Shown piece after piece: positions 16,333 to 26,572 of a DNA stretch of 64,000 nt. This stretch comes from Clostridiaceae bacterium. Lineage in GTDB: Bacteria; Bacillota; Clostridia; Oscillospirales; Acutalibacteraceae. The translations under genes were made by a program, and so were the position numbers. Positions within the stretch are counted from its first letter, which is position 1, and every line of letters starts with the position of its first letter. The notes under the pieces were generated by a model, which was given only the letters and a program-made list of their open reading frames with translations, had not been told where the DNA came from and made no database searches. The stretch lies in the NCBI GenBank assembly GCA_016297645.1, contig JAEDGF010000001.1:14566-78565 (forward strand). The letters run 5' to 3'.

Positions 16333-19300
16333 TTACTCGTCGAGCTTCAATTCCCGTACCATTTCAGCGGTTTTAAGCTCCAACAGCTTCGATACGCCGT
16401 GCTCCTGCATCGTAACGCCGTAGAGGACATCCGCCTCCTCCATCGTGCCGCGTCTGTGCGTTATGAGAATGAACTGTGTGTCACCCGTCATCATGCGCAC
16501 ATACTGGGCGTACCTGAGGACATTGACATCGTCGAGCGCCGCTTCGACCTCGTCGAAGATACAAAACGGTGCGGGACGGACTTTGAGTATCGCAAAAAGC
16601 AGCGCGATGGCGGTAAGCCCTTTTTCGCCGCCGGAGAGAAGCGACAGACTCTTGACATTTTTGCCCGGAGGCTGTGCCTTTATATCAATTCCGCAGTTAA
16701 GTATGTCGTTTTCGTCTTCGAGCACGAGCTCAGCCGTGCCGCCGCCGAAAAGCGAGATGTATGTTTCCTTGAAAAAGCCGTTTATTGCGTCAAAACGCTC
16801 TCTGAACCGTTCAGCCATCTGCCCGGTAAGCTCGTCTATCATTTTGAGAAGCTCTTTGCGGGAGGTTTCGACATCGTCCACCTGCCCCGACAAAAATTCG
16901 TACCGGGAGGAAACCTCCTTATACTCCTCTATCGCGGCTACATTTACGCTGCCGAGCGCCTTGATAAGCCCTTTAAGCTCGCCGAGCCGCTTCTGTGCTT
17001 TGGGGACGCTTTCGATCTCCGCCGCACTTTCCGCCGCTTCTCGTTTTGTAAGCGCGTATTCGTCGAAAAGCCGTTTTTCGGTGTCCTCCTGCTCTTTTTC
17101 GAGGAAACGCCGACGCTCATCGAGCCTTATTATTTCGCCGTTGAGCTTTTCGCGCTCCTCGTTTTTCTCGCGTTCGAGGTTTCGCGCATCGGATGAGGTC
17201 TTTTCGCACTCGTCGCGCTCCTTAAAAAGCTCTTTTATTTCTTCCGTGTTTTTGCTTATGCTGCTGCGCAGAAGCGCTGCCGAAGCACGGGTCTTGTCGG
17301 CGGAATCTTTAAGCTCCGCGTTTTTCTTTTCGAGATCTTCAAGCTCCGCGTTGAGTTCGCCGCTGCGCGTTCCGAGAGAAGCACGGCGTACGGACAGCGC
17401 TTCGAGCTTTTCTTTTTCCGCCTGCGTTTCCTTAACGGCTGCGACCATACCGAGGTTTACCTCGCTCATTCCGGCGTTTATTTCTTCGCGGCGGGCTGCA
17501 AGGCTGTCCTTGCCGCCGGTAAGCTCGCGTGCCTTTTCCTCTTTTGTATTCTTTTCGTTATTGAGCGTTTCGCGCTCCTTTTCGGCAACGCGTACGCTTT
17601 CTTCGAAATATGCTATCTTTTGTCCGGCTTCGTCAAGCTCCTTTGAAAGCTCCGCTGCGGCGTTTTCCGAGTCCGTAAGTCTGCCGGAGGCAAGCGAAAG
17701 CCGCGACCGCGCAGCCGCACACTCCTCATTCGCCCTCATTATGTCGCCGCGCAAGCCGTCGAGATCCGCTTTTTCTTTCGCAAGAGCTTCGTTTGCCTCC
17801 TTCATCGACTGCGTCAGCCCGTCCAGCTTCTGCTGCACGAAAGTTACCTCGCGCGAGAGCTTTTCCGCTTCGGTTTTTCTCGCCAGAAATCCGGCACTGT
17901 TTATTTTAGAGCCGCCGGTCATTGCGCCGCCTGCGTTTATAACCTGTCCGTCAAGCGTTACTATCTTGAATTTATATGAATATTTTTTTGCAAGCGTAAT
18001 GGCACAGTCAAGATCCTCGCACACGGCTATTCTGCCGAGCAGAGATTTTATTATCTCGCGATATATGCCGTCGCATTCGACAAGCTCGTGTGCAATCGAA
18101 ACGAAGCCGAAGCAATCGTCAAGCCCTTTTTCTTCGAGGACTCTGCCTTTCACTGCCGATATCGGCATAAAGGTAGCTCTGCCGCCGCCCGTTTCTTTAA
18201 GATGATTTATCGCGCGTTTCGCGTCGTTTTCGTTGTCTGTGATTATATCCTGAATGGCGTTGCCGAGCGCGGTTTCGATCGCCGTACGGTACTGCTCTTC
18301 AACGCTTATGAGCTGAAAGACCGTCCCGTGTATTCCGCGCAGAGTACCGCGCTCCTTTTCGCGTATGACAGCCTTTACACTGCCCTGGTAGCCGTCCATG
18401 CTCTTTTCGGTGTCCTGCAAGAATTTCAGGCGCGAGTTTATCTGCATAAGACGGAGCTTTTCGTTTTCGTACTCCGCCTTGCGTTCCTCGGCGCGCTTTT
18501 CGGCTTTTTGCAGGCGTATTGAAATTCCCGCCGACATATTGTTTTTCTCGGAAAGGGACGCGCACGCCGCGTCATATGCCGCCTTCGCCTTTTCGTTTTC
18601 GTCGGCAAGCCGAGAGTGTTCGTGTTCCTTTTCCTCTATCAGCTTTTTCACGGTCTCGGCGCGCGCGGAAAGCTCTTTTGCAGACGCTGCCGAGGAGCTT
18701 ATCATGATATCAAGCTGCGAAATTTTCAGTGAGAGAGCCGAAATTACGGCGTTAAGGGAGTTGTACTCATCGGAATACTCCTCATTGCGGCTGTCAAGCC
18801 CCGTAAGAAGCGAAGTAAGCTCCGTCAGCTTTTTCTCCGATTCGTCTATCGTCCCGGCAAGCTCCGAGATGCGCTTTTTTATCTCTTTTTCTTCTTCGTC
18901 TATCTCAGTCTGCGCATCCGACTGCAAGTCGATATCGCGCCGTATTCTGTCGGCGGTTTCGTTATTGTGGACAATACTGTTATCGAGCACCGCCGCCTGT
19001 GCTTCGAGTGCGGACGCCTGCTCTTCAAACCGCGAATTTTCGCTTCGCTTCTCCTCGGCGCGGACATTTATAAGACGGGTATTTTCCGCCGCCTGCTCTA
19101 TATCCGCCGACAGCTTTTGAAGCACCTGCCCGGCTATATCGTACTGGCTCTGAGCCACGCCGAGCTTGCCGCGAAGCTCCCTTATCTGCTCCGCTCCGCG
19201 CTTCATGAGTTCGAGCCACAGCCCGATTTCAAGCTCCTTGCGTTCGGCGGCATACACCAAAAACTGCTGCGCCTTCTTCGACTGGCGTTCGAGCGGTCCT

Positions 19301-19905
19301 ATCCGTCCTTCAAGCTCCGCAACTATGTCACGAAGGCGGACGAGATTTTCCTCCGTCTGCGTAAGGCGCTTCAACGCTTCCGCACGGCGGTAGCGGTAAT
19401 GGGAGATTCCGGCGGCTTCCTCAAACATATCGCGCCGGTTGTCGCTTTTTGCGGACACCATTTCCTCTATTTTGCCCTGACCGACCATGGAATAGCCGTC
19501 CCTGCCGAGTCCGGTATCCATAAAAAGCTCGTTGACATCTTTGAGTCTTACGGTCTTACCGTTTATTATATAGGCGCTGTCGCCCGAGCGGTAGTATCTG
19601 CGGGTGACGGCGACCTCGGGTTCGGGTGAATTAAGCGCGCCGTCGGTATTATCGAGTCTTAAAGTGACCTCGGCAAAGCCCTGAGGACGGCGTTCGCCCG
19701 TGCCGGAGAAAATGACATCCTCCATTTTTGCGCCTCTGAGGCTTTTTGTGGACTGCTCGCCGAGAACCCACCGGACAGCGTCGGAAATATTGCTCTTGCC
19801 CGAGCCGTTCGGGCCGACAACAGCCGTAACGCCCTTACCGAAGGTAAGAACGGTCTTGTCGGGGAACGACTTGAAGCCCTGCATTTCCAATGCTTTTAAG
19901 TACAT
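16333..19905 (-). CDS. smc: Chromosome segregation protein SMC
   Basis: The product is 1190 residues, full length. The N-terminal head has the Walker A GPNGSGKS (31-38). Two long coiled coils flank a hinge near residues 505-680, which contains Gly-rich segments such as GGRATFMP. The C-terminal head has LSGGEKGLTAIALLFAIL and the Walker B FDEVEAALDD. SMC condenses and aligns daughter chromosomes together with ScpA and ScpB, which are not in this window. It begins 7 bases after the radical SAM gene and precedes ftsY, the usual clostridial order. Confidence 0.97.
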   Translation of the reverse strand: MYLKALEMQGFKSFPDKTVLTFGKGVTAVVGPNGSGKSNISDAVRWVLGEQSTKSLRGAKMEDVIFSGTGERRPQGFAEVTLRLDNTDGALNSPEPEVAVTRRYYRSGDSAYIINGKTVRLKDVNELFMDTGLGRDGYSMVGQGKIEEMVSAKSDNRRDMFEEAAGISHYRYRRAEALKRLTQTEENLVRLRDIVAELEGRIGPLERQSKKAQQFLVYAAERKELEIGLWLELMKRGAEQIRELRGKLGVAQSQYDIAGQVLQKLSADIEQAAENTRLINVRAEEKRSENSRFEEQASALEAQAAVLDNSIVHNNETADRIRRDIDLQSDAQTEIDEEEKEIKKRISELAGTIDESEKKLTELTSLLTGLDSRNEEYSDEYNSLNAVISALSLKISQLDIMISSSAASAKELSARAETVKKLIEEKEHEHSRLADENEKAKAAYDAACASLSEKNNMSAGISIRLQKAEKRAEERKAEYENEKLRLMQINSRLKFLQDTEKSMDGYQGSVKAVIREKERGTLRGIHGTVFQLISVEEQYRTAIETALGNAIQDIITDNENDAKRAINHLKETGGGRATFMPISAVKGRVLEEKGLDDCFGFVSIAHELVECDGIYREIIKSLLGRIAVCEDLDCAITLAKKYSYKFKIVTLDGQVINAGGAMTGGSKINSAGFLARKTEAEKLSREVTFVQQKLDGLTQSMKEANEALAKEKADLDGLRGDIMRANEECAAARSRLSLASGRLTDSENAAAELSKELDEAGQKIAYFEESVRVAEKERETLNNEKNTKEEKARELTGGKDSLAARREEINAGMSEVNLGMVAAVKETQAEKEKLEALSVRRASLGTRSGELNAELEDLEKKNAELKDSADKTRASAALLRSSISKNTEEIKELFKERDECEKTSSDARNLEREKNEEREKLNGEIIRLDERRRFLEKEQEDTEKRLFDEYALTKREAAESAAEIESVPKAQKRLGELKGLIKALGSVNVAAIEEYKEVSSRYEFLSGQVDDVETSRKELLKMIDELTGQMAERFRERFDAINGFFKETYISLFGGGTAELVLEDENDILNCGIDIKAQPPGKNVKSLSLLSGGEKGLTAIALLFAILKVRPAPFCIFDEVEAALDDVNVLRYAQYVRMMTGDTQFILITHRRGTMEEADVLYGVTMQEHGVSKLLELKTAEMVRELKLDE

Positions 19906-19911
19906 CGTGTT

Positions 19912-20910
19912 TCAATTCCTTTCGTGGGCGACCTCAACACTGCCCTTTTGCACAAGGACGCTGCCGCTCACTGTAAGATAATATCCTTTTTTTCTGAAAA
20001 ACAGTATGTTGCTTTTTTTCTGTCCCACCGCTTTCGATATATCGGCAGGATTGACTGTAACGCGGTAGAAGCCGCCGGGGCTGCCCGACAGGAGCTTCTC
20101 CGTTTCTTTTCTGAATATAATGCTCTCGCATATTTCGCCGAACGCCGGGTGGTAGACTCCGGCAGCGAAATCGCTTCCGACTCCTCCGCCGGAATGCAGC
20201 CCGAGCCTGATGACTTTTATGTTCTCGCTGCGGAACATTTGAAGCAGCTCCGCGCAAAGCTCGGCTGTTTCGTCAAAATCGGGCGGTATATACTTCTTTT
20301 CTTCATAAAGGCGCATAAGGCGCGTATTCTTCAACACAACCGTCGGGTAAATTCTCACCGTGTCGGGGCGCAGCTCAATAAAACGCCGGGCAGTTTCCCT
20401 GTCCATATCGCCGTCCGAGCCGTAAAGTCCCGTCATCATCTGCAAGCCGAGCGAAAAGCCGCGCTCCTTTATAAGGGCGCTCGCTCTCACGGTATCTTCC
20501 GGTGAATGACCTCTCTCGTTCGCATCCAATACGCTCTGAAACATACTCTGCGCGCCGAGTTCAATCGCAGTAACGCCGTAGGACTTCAAAAAATCAAGCT
20601 CCTCGCCGTAAATGCAGTCCGAACGCGTGGAAATTCGTATCCCGCCGAACTCGCTGCCGACAAAGCGCGACGCGGTTTCAAGACACATTTTCTGAATATC
20701 CCTGTCAACCGCCGTGAACGAACCGCCGAAAAAGGCTATCTCGCTGTTATTTATGTCGTGCGGAGTTTTTGAAGCAACACGGCAAGCGTTTTCTATTTCC
20801 TCGCGCGTTATCATGCTTCTGACGCCCGAAATTGCCCGCTGATCGCAGAAAATGCAGTTGTGCGGACAGCCGAGATGCGGCACGAACAGCGCAACATTTA
20901 TGTGCTTCAC
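19912..20910 (-). CDS. Radical SAM protein, Elp3-like without GNAT domain
   Basis: The product is 332 residues. GCPHNCIFCDQ (14-24) is the CxxxCxxC motif that binds the 4Fe-4S cluster. Later segments (IAFFGGSFTAV, ISTRSDCI, VTAIELGAQS, GLQMMTGLYG) match the Elp3/MiaB-like radical SAM core. The acetyltransferase domain of true Elp3 is absent; the C-terminal 80 residues are specific to the short bacterial family found next to rnc and smc in Clostridia. Its substrate is not established; a role in tRNA modification is a guess from its relatives and from trmFO nearby. It overlaps rnc by 4 bases. Confidence 0.83.
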   Translation of the reverse strand: MKHINVALFVPHLGCPHNCIFCDQRAISGVRSMITREEIENACRVASKTPHDINNSEIAFFGGSFTAVDRDIQKMCLETASRFVGSEFGGIRISTRSDCIYGEELDFLKSYGVTAIELGAQSMFQSVLDANERGHSPEDTVRASALIKERGFSLGLQMMTGLYGSDGDMDRETARRFIELRPDTVRIYPTVVLKNTRLMRLYEEKKYIPPDFDETAELCAELLQMFRSENIKVIRLGLHSGGGVGSDFAAGVYHPAFGEICESIIFRKETEKLLSGSPGGFYRVTVNPADISKAVGQKKSNILFFRKKGYYLTVSGSVLVQKGSVEVAHERN

Positions 20911-21587
20911 AGCTCTATCCCCATAAGCCGGAGAGCCTCGCGTGCCGCTGCCTGCTCCGCTTTTTTCTTGCTGCCGCCGACACCCGTTCCGACGAGATTC
21001 GAATTGAGATACACTTCGACGGTAAAGCTCTTCATATGGTCGGGGCCGCTCTCTGCGGCAAGGACATACCTGAGCTGTTCATCGGGATTTTTCTGTATTA
21101 TCTCTTGCAGCATGGTCTTGTAGTCCGTGACGGACGCAACATCCGTGGACGCGCTTTTGACGGGACCGAGCGCGAATTTTTTCGCTTCGTCAATTCCGCC
21201 GTCAAGATATATCGCGGCAATTACGGACTCCACGCAGTCGGCAAGAATGGACGGACGGTGTCTGCCACCTTGCAGCTCCTCGCCGCGGCTCATCAGGATA
21301 AATTCACCGAGCCCCAGATCTGCGGCAAATGCGGCAAGACTCTTCTCGCATACGGCGTTTGCCCTTATCTTTGTCAGCTCCCCCTCGGGACGGTCGGCGA
21401 GCTTGTGGTAAAAATACTCCGCAGCCGTAAAGCCGAGAATGGAATCGCCGAGAAATTCAAGGCGTTCGTAATTGTGCAGATGGCTTTTTTCGCTGTTGTA
21501 AGACGAATGAGTAAGAGCAAGACGGAGCAGCTCCTTGTTCTTAAACACATATCCTATTTTTCTTTCAAGGGTTTCCGTGACTCTCAC
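20907..21587 (-). CDS. rnc: Ribonuclease III
   Basis: The product is 226 residues. NYERLEFLGDSIL (39-51) is the RNase III signature with the catalytic acidic residues; a second acidic cluster sits at DCVESVIAAIYLD. Residues about 152-226 are a double-stranded RNA-binding domain ending GSKKKAEQAAAREAL. It processes rRNA precursors and structured mRNAs. The start is GTG with AAGGAAG close upstream. It overlaps trmFO and the radical SAM gene by 4 bases each, so all three are translationally coupled. Confidence 0.96.
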   Translation of the reverse strand: MRVTETLERKIGYVFKNKELLRLALTHSSYNSEKSHLHNYERLEFLGDSILGFTAAEYFYHKLADRPEGELTKIRANAVCEKSLAAFAADLGLGEFILMSRGEELQGGRHRPSILADCVESVIAAIYLDGGIDEAKKFALGPVKSASTDVASVTDYKTMLQEIIQKNPDEQLRYVLAAESGPDHMKSFTVEVYLNSNLVGTGVGGSKKKAEQAAAREALRLMGIEL

Positions 21588-22906
21588 ACTTCCTTTTCGT
21601 TTTCTTTTATGTAATCTCTGAGAGAATTGAGGGCGCGGTCGGCTATCATGCCGTAGCGCTGCCGTTTGTCGCGTATCTTTTCATCGAGCGGCGGCAGCAG
21701 ACCGATAGCTGCGCCCATGGGCTGATAGTCCTTTACCGTCTTGTCGGACACATATCGGCAGAACGCACCGTGGAGCGTATCGGCAGGCGGCACGAACGCA
21801 GGCTCGTTCTTTATAAATCTTGCGGCGTTTATTCCGGCGGTTATCCCGGAGGAGGCGGACTCCATATAGCCCTCGACTCCGGTTATCTGACCGGCGAAGA
21901 AAATGCGCGGCTGACTCTCCATGTTAAAGCGCTCGGTAAGCACTCGCGGCGCGTCGATAAACGAGTTGCGGTGCATAACGCCGTAGCGGACATACTCGGC
22001 GTTTGCAAGCGCCGGAATCATGCCGAACACGCGCTTCTGCTCGGGGAATTTCAGGTTTGTCTGGAAGCCGACAAGATTCAGAAGCGTTCCCGCGCCGTTT
22101 TCCTTTCGCAGCTGCAAAACAGCCCACGGGCGGTGTCCGGTGGTGGGATCGACAAGCCCCACGGGCTTCATCGGCCCGAAACGAATCGTGTTATCGCCCC
22201 GTTTCGCCATAATTTCTATCGGCATACAGCCCTCGTACACGCCGTTTTTCTTTTCAAAGTCGTGCAGGACTACGCTCTCGGCGTTTACAAGCTCGTTATA
22301 AAACGCCTCGTATTCCGCCTTGTTCATCGGGCAGTTTATGTAATCGTCCTCGCCGCCCTTGTCGTAGCGCGAGGCGGTAAACGCGCGGCTCATATCAACG
22401 CTTTCCGCAGTAATTATGGGAGCAGCCGCGTCAAAGAACGACAGTCCTCCGCCGCACAGCCGTTTTATCTCCTCGCTCAGTGCGTCGCTTGCAAGCGGCC
22501 CCGCCGCTATGATAACAACGCCTTCGTCGGGTATTTTCGTGATTTCCTCGCGGACTATTTCAATGAGCGGCTCTTTCTCGACCTCCGCAGTGACGGCAGC
22601 CGAAAACAGATCTCTGTCAACAGCCAGCGCTCCGCCTGCCGGAACGGCTGTCTGCTTTGCGCATTTAACGCACACCGAGCCGAGCAGCTCCATCTCGTTT
22701 TTAAGCAGTCCCGCGGCGGATGCCGGAAGAAGCGACTTAAACGAATTCGAGCAGACGACCTCGCACAGGCCTTCGCTCTTGTGCGCCGGAGAGAAGCGGT
22801 GAGGCTTCATCTCGAAAAGCCGTACTTTTATTCCGCGCTTTGCAAGCTGCATTGCGGCTTCAACTCCGGCAAAGCCTCCGCCTATTACTGTAACGGTATC
22901 ATTCAT
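21584..22906 (-). CDS. trmFO: tRNA (uracil-54-C5)-methyltransferase TrmFO
   Basis: The product is 440 residues. VTVIGGGFAGVEAAMQLA binds FAD; FEMKP, SNSFKS, PAGGALAVDR and GQITGVEGY are TrmFO signatures. Using methylenetetrahydrofolate and FADH2, it makes ribothymidine 54 in the tRNA T-loop. ATG codons at 22909 and 22906 are both possible; family members begin next to the VIGGG motif, so the longer open frame up to 23023 is rejected. The start overlaps the end of topA by 8-11 bases and there is no clear ribosome binding site, consistent with coupling to topA. Confidence 0.95.
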   Translation of the reverse strand: MNDTVTVIGGGFAGVEAAMQLAKRGIKVRLFEMKPHRFSPAHKSEGLCEVVCSNSFKSLLPASAAGLLKNEMELLGSVCVKCAKQTAVPAGGALAVDRDLFSAAVTAEVEKEPLIEIVREEITKIPDEGVVIIAAGPLASDALSEEIKRLCGGGLSFFDAAAPIITAESVDMSRAFTASRYDKGGEDDYINCPMNKAEYEAFYNELVNAESVVLHDFEKKNGVYEGCMPIEIMAKRGDNTIRFGPMKPVGLVDPTTGHRPWAVLQLRKENGAGTLLNLVGFQTNLKFPEQKRVFGMIPALANAEYVRYGVMHRNSFIDAPRVLTERFNMESQPRIFFAGQITGVEGYMESASSGITAGINAARFIKNEPAFVPPADTLHGAFCRYVSDKTVKDYQPMGAAIGLLPPLDEKIRDKRQRYGMIADRALNSLRDYIKENEKEV

Positions 22907-25016
22907 CATCTTTTTTCGCTTTCTTTTTGCCCTTTTCCTCGTAGCCGCAGTTTTCGTCAAGGCATTTATATACATTGCCGCGTGCGCGGAACAGGGTCTT
23001 TCCGCACTTCGGGCATTTTTCATCAGTCGGGGTGTCCCATGTCATGAAGTCGCATTCGGGATAATTCGAGCAGCCGAAGAAGGTGTGTCCCTTTTTGGAG
23101 CGCTTGCTTATCACAGTGCCGCCGCACTTCGGGCAGATGCCGCTCGTTTCGACTACATACGGCTTTGTGTTTTTGCACTCGGGGTAGTTCGGGCAGGCAA
23201 GGAATTTGCCGAAGCGACCGACCTTTACGACCATCATTGCACCGCATTTTTCACAGGGAATGTCCGTTTTATCCTCTTCAAGGCTTATCTTTACGCCCTC
23301 CATGGACGCTTTCGCCTTTTTGAGGGTATCCTCGAACTCGTCGTAGAAGGTACGAAGCATTTTTACATAGTCGTAGCCGCCTGCTTCGATTTTATCGAGG
23401 TCGGCTTCCATTGCGGCGGTAAACTTCGTGTTGACTATTTTCGGGAATTTATCTTTAAGAAGCTCGGTTATCGCCGTGCCGAGCTCGGTGGGCGCGAGAG
23501 TCTTTTTGGACTCTCTTATGCAGTAATCCCTGTCGAGGATTATCGAGAGAATGGACGCGTATGTGCTGGGTCGTCCGACTCCCGTTTCTTCGAGCATTTT
23601 GATAAGAGAGGCTTCGGTATAACGCATGGGCGGCTGGGTGAAATGCTGCTCGGTTTTAAGGTCTTTGAGTTTGAGAACCTTTCCGGCGGTCATTTCGGGA
23701 AGAGCGGATTCCTCCTCCTCGTCGTCTGCGGAGTTATCGTACAAAACGGTGTAGCCGTCAAATCTCGTTGTGTAACCGGCGGCGTTAAAGACGCAGTAAT
23801 GCTCCGTGTCGCCGTTTTGGGTCGCTCTTATCTCGGCGCGCACCGTGTCGTGCAGGCAGTTTGCCATGAGGGACGCGGTGAAGCGGCACCAAATGAGATT
23901 ATAGAGTTTGTACTGCTCGGGGGTAAGGGAGCTTTTCACCTGAGCCGGGGTAAGGGACGGTACGGTGGGGCGGATTGCTTCATGTCCGTCCTGTGCGCCC
24001 TCTCTCGTCTTGAAATAACGGGGCTTTTCGGGAAGGTACTTTTCGCCGTAATTCTCGGTTATGAACTTGTTGCCCTCTGCGCGCGCCTCCTCGGAGATAC
24101 GGAGAGAATCGGTACGCATATATGTTATAAGACCTATGGGGCCTTTGTCGGCTACATCAACGCCTTCGTAAAGCTCCTGCGCTATTTTCATAGTGCGCTT
24201 TGCCGGGAAGCCGAGTCTGCGCGACGCCTCCTGCTGCAAGGTGGAGGTGATGAACGGGGGCGAGGGCTGCTTTTTGCGGATTCCCTTTTTAACGGACTCG
24301 ACCGTATACACGGCGTTGTCGAGCCGCGCTCTGATAAGGTCGGTCTGCTCTTTTGTAACGAGCTTTATTTTGCCGTTTTCATCACCGGCAAACGATGCCT
24401 TGAACTGCTTTTTCGAGGGCGGAGAGGTGAGAAAAGCGTCGGCTGTCCAGTATTCCTCCGGGACAAACTTCTTTATCTCCTCCTCGCGGTCGACTATCAG
24501 ACGCAGTGCAACGCTCTGAACGCGTCCGGCGGAAAGTCCGCGCCTTATCTTCTGCGAAATAAAGGGCGACAGACGGTAGCCGACAAGGCGGTCGAGAATG
24601 CGGCGCGCCTGCTGTGCGTTCACAAGGTCGATGTCAATTTTTGAAGGCGAGCTTATACCTGCAAGGACGCTCTTTTTGTTTATCTCGTTGAACTTGACGC
24701 GCATTTCGTCGTTGAGGTCAAGCCCGAGTATCGCCGCAAGGTGCCACGAAATGGCTTCTCCCTCGCGGTCGGGGTCGGTTGCGAGAATGACCTTATCGCT
24801 GTTGGCGGCAAGCTCGCGCAGCTCGGCGATAAGTTTTTCCTTTCCTTTTATTGTCGTATAATCGGGAGCAAAATCGTGCTTGACATCTACGCTGAGCTTT
24901 GAAGCGTACAGGTCGCGTACATGACCCATGGACGCTTTGACCTCGTAGCCTGCACCGAGGTATTTTTTTATGGTCTTAGCCTTTGCGGGCGACTCCACTA
25001 TTACTAATGCTGACAT
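22899..25016 (-). CDS. topA: DNA topoisomerase I
   Basis: The product is 705 residues. The Toprim domain starts ALVIVESPAKAKTI (3-16) and includes ATDPDREGEAI (79-89). The active-site Tyr299 lies in LITYMRTDS. After the core, three four-cysteine zinc ribbons occupy about 580-700 (CEKCG, CPNYPEC; CPKCG, CSNYPEC; CPKCG, CLDENC), and the end is Lys-rich. It relaxes negative supercoils. AGGAG lies 8 bases before the ATG. It is 122 bases after dprA, the usual dprA-topA-trmFO order of Firmicutes. Confidence 0.97.
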   Translation of the reverse strand: MSALVIVESPAKAKTIKKYLGAGYEVKASMGHVRDLYASKLSVDVKHDFAPDYTTIKGKEKLIAELRELAANSDKVILATDPDREGEAISWHLAAILGLDLNDEMRVKFNEINKKSVLAGISSPSKIDIDLVNAQQARRILDRLVGYRLSPFISQKIRRGLSAGRVQSVALRLIVDREEEIKKFVPEEYWTADAFLTSPPSKKQFKASFAGDENGKIKLVTKEQTDLIRARLDNAVYTVESVKKGIRKKQPSPPFITSTLQQEASRRLGFPAKRTMKIAQELYEGVDVADKGPIGLITYMRTDSLRISEEARAEGNKFITENYGEKYLPEKPRYFKTREGAQDGHEAIRPTVPSLTPAQVKSSLTPEQYKLYNLIWCRFTASLMANCLHDTVRAEIRATQNGDTEHYCVFNAAGYTTRFDGYTVLYDNSADDEEEESALPEMTAGKVLKLKDLKTEQHFTQPPMRYTEASLIKMLEETGVGRPSTYASILSIILDRDYCIRESKKTLAPTELGTAITELLKDKFPKIVNTKFTAAMEADLDKIEAGGYDYVKMLRTFYDEFEDTLKKAKASMEGVKISLEEDKTDIPCEKCGAMMVVKVGRFGKFLACPNYPECKNTKPYVVETSGICPKCGGTVISKRSKKGHTFFGCSNYPECDFMTWDTPTDEKCPKCGKTLFRARGNVYKCLDENCGYEEKGKKKAKKDDE

Positions 25017-25138
25017 TTCTTTTCTCCTGTTCGTGCGGCGCGAAGCGAATCTTTTCGTTCGCGTACAACGCTATATTTAATATTCCGCCGTGCGGAAGTT
25101 TATTTACTTAATATTGATTATTTGCAGTTTATTTGCCG

Positions 25139-26572
25139 TTATTTTGTACCGCCCGGAAGCGAGTACATATTGCCGTAGTAGCTTGATACCATGCCGCGAA
25201 GCTCCAACAGCGTGAGCGCCGAAGCGGCATTACCTGCCGAAAGCCCGGTAAGCTCCACTATTTTATCGAGCGCTGTGGGGGCTGCCGGGAGAACGCTCAA
25301 CACGGCGTTTTCCTCGGGTGTCAGCTCTGCGGTATCAAACAGCGCGTTTCCGGGAAATGTTGTGCCGGTATCGCCGCCGGGAAGATTTCCGGTGGCTTTA
25401 TCGGTCGCAGCTCCGGAAGAAGCACTGCCGAACTCTTTCGGTGCTTTGCCGGCCGCATTTCGGGGTGCGCTGCCGTGTCCGGAGATACCGGACAGCTTGT
25501 CCTTTCTGACGCCGGATAAATTTCCGGAGGTTTTCTTCTTTGTTGTTTTCTTATTTTCTCCGCCGGAGAGTGTGTCGTTTCCCTGCCTGCCCGTGTCGAA
25601 GAAAAACTGCTTAAAGCCCGGTATAGTAAAATCGACATCGTAGTCCGGCGCAAGTCCTTTTTCCGAAAAAGACATATCAGGGACGGCAAAGCCGTTTTCC
25701 GTCAAAAGTTTAAGCGCGTCGCCCACGGCTTCTATTTCCGCCGCGCCCTGTTCGTGCAGCCTGACACATCCCTCGCTTGAAATTATTTTTGCAGAGGGGA
25801 CACAGATCGGACGGCGGTATTCCGCCGCGCGGCTCGCCGTTATCATCGAGCCGCCCTCAATGCCCGATTCCACCACACAGCACGCGCCGCCGAGAGCGGC
25901 AATTATCTTGTTGCGTTCGGGGAAGGTGTATTTCGAAGGTGCTTCAAACGGGTCAAGCTCGGTTATAAGTACGCCGTGGCGCGATATCCGCCGACGCAGC
26001 TCCTCGTTTTTTCGCAGATATGTACTGCCGAGTCCCGAGCCGAGAACGGCTGCCGTACCGGTTTTCCCGCACAGTGCGCCCTCGTGCGATGCCGCGTCAA
26101 GACCGAGCGCCCCTCCGCTTATCACCGCAACACCGGACTGCGACAGTCCGTAAGCGAGCTTAAACGCGACCGTACGCGCCTTTTGCGTGGCGCTGCGTGT
26201 GCCTACTATCGAGAACCCCGTACAACCGGTAAGAAGTCCCGCGTCGCCTGCGGCGTACAAAACAAACGGATACCGTTTTAATTCAGTCAGCGCCTTCGGG
26301 TAAAGCGGACTCTGCGGAGTGATTATCCGCCAGCCGTTTTTTCTGCACAGCTCCACCGTTTCGTTGACCTTTTCCGTTATCTCTGCCGAGTGCGCACGGA
26401 TGAGCTTACTTTTCGAAGCCGCATCCGCCTTGCCGGACGAATATAGAGCGTCGGGGTCGTATTCCATCGTTTCGGAAGCGCCGCCGAGCGAATTTACTAT
26501 ACTTCGCATACGGACGGACTCGCGTGCTGCGAGATGAAGCCGCAGCCAGTTTTCGCCGTCAACGCGGTTCAT
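25139..26572 (-). CDS. dprA: DNA processing protein DprA/Smf
   Basis: The product is about 477 residues. The Rossmann-like core has FSIVGTRSATQKA, VISGGALGLDAASHEGAL, FPERNKIIAALG and GSMITA, and binds single-stranded DNA to load RecA during transformation. The last 60 residues (LTPEENAVLSVL...) form the usual C-terminal winged helix. Between them lies a low-complexity linker (about 330-415) rich in Gly, Ser, Ala, Lys and Thr, longer than in most DprA proteins. The start is unsure: GTG at 26581 or ATG at 26572; ATG is preferred, with AGAGG 10 bases upstream. The gene overlaps the preceding methyltransferase gene by 14 bases. Confidence 0.92.
   Translation of the reverse strand: MNRVDGENWLRLHLAARESVRMRSIVNSLGGASETMEYDPDALYSSGKADAASKSKLIRAHSAEITEKVNETVELCRKNGWRIITPQSPLYPKALTELKRYPFVLYAAGDAGLLTGCTGFSIVGTRSATQKARTVAFKLAYGLSQSGVAVISGGALGLDAASHEGALCGKTGTAAVLGSGLGSTYLRKNEELRRRISRHGVLITELDPFEAPSKYTFPERNKIIAALGGACCVVESGIEGGSMITASRAAEYRRPICVPSAKIISSEGCVRLHEQGAAEIEAVGDALKLLTENGFAVPDMSFSEKGLAPDYDVDFTIPGFKQFFFDTGRQGNDTLSGGENKKTTKKKTSGNLSGVRKDKLSGISGHGSAPRNAAGKAPKEFGSASSGAATDKATGNLPGGDTGTTFPGNALFDTAELTPEENAVLSVLPAAPTALDKIVELTGLSAGNAASALTLLELRGMVSSYYGNMYSLPGGTK

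Noticed and set aside
14939..16423. Plus-strand ORF opposite ftsY
   Set aside because: Antisense of the ftsY GTPase domain and acidic tail; Phe/Ala/Arg-rich without domain features.
16445..18205. Long plus-strand ORF (586 codons) opposite smc
   Set aside because: It is very Ser/Arg-rich, the composition expected from the antisense of a coiled-coil gene, and the minus frame is an unmistakable SMC.
22910..23023. N-terminal extension of TrmFO
   Set aside because: It is the shifted reading of the 3' end of topA; the FAD motif immediately follows the ATG pair at 22904-22909.
23085..24644. Long plus-strand ORF (519 codons) opposite topA
   Set aside because: Antisense of a clear topoisomerase gene, with no ribosome binding site and no recognisable motif.
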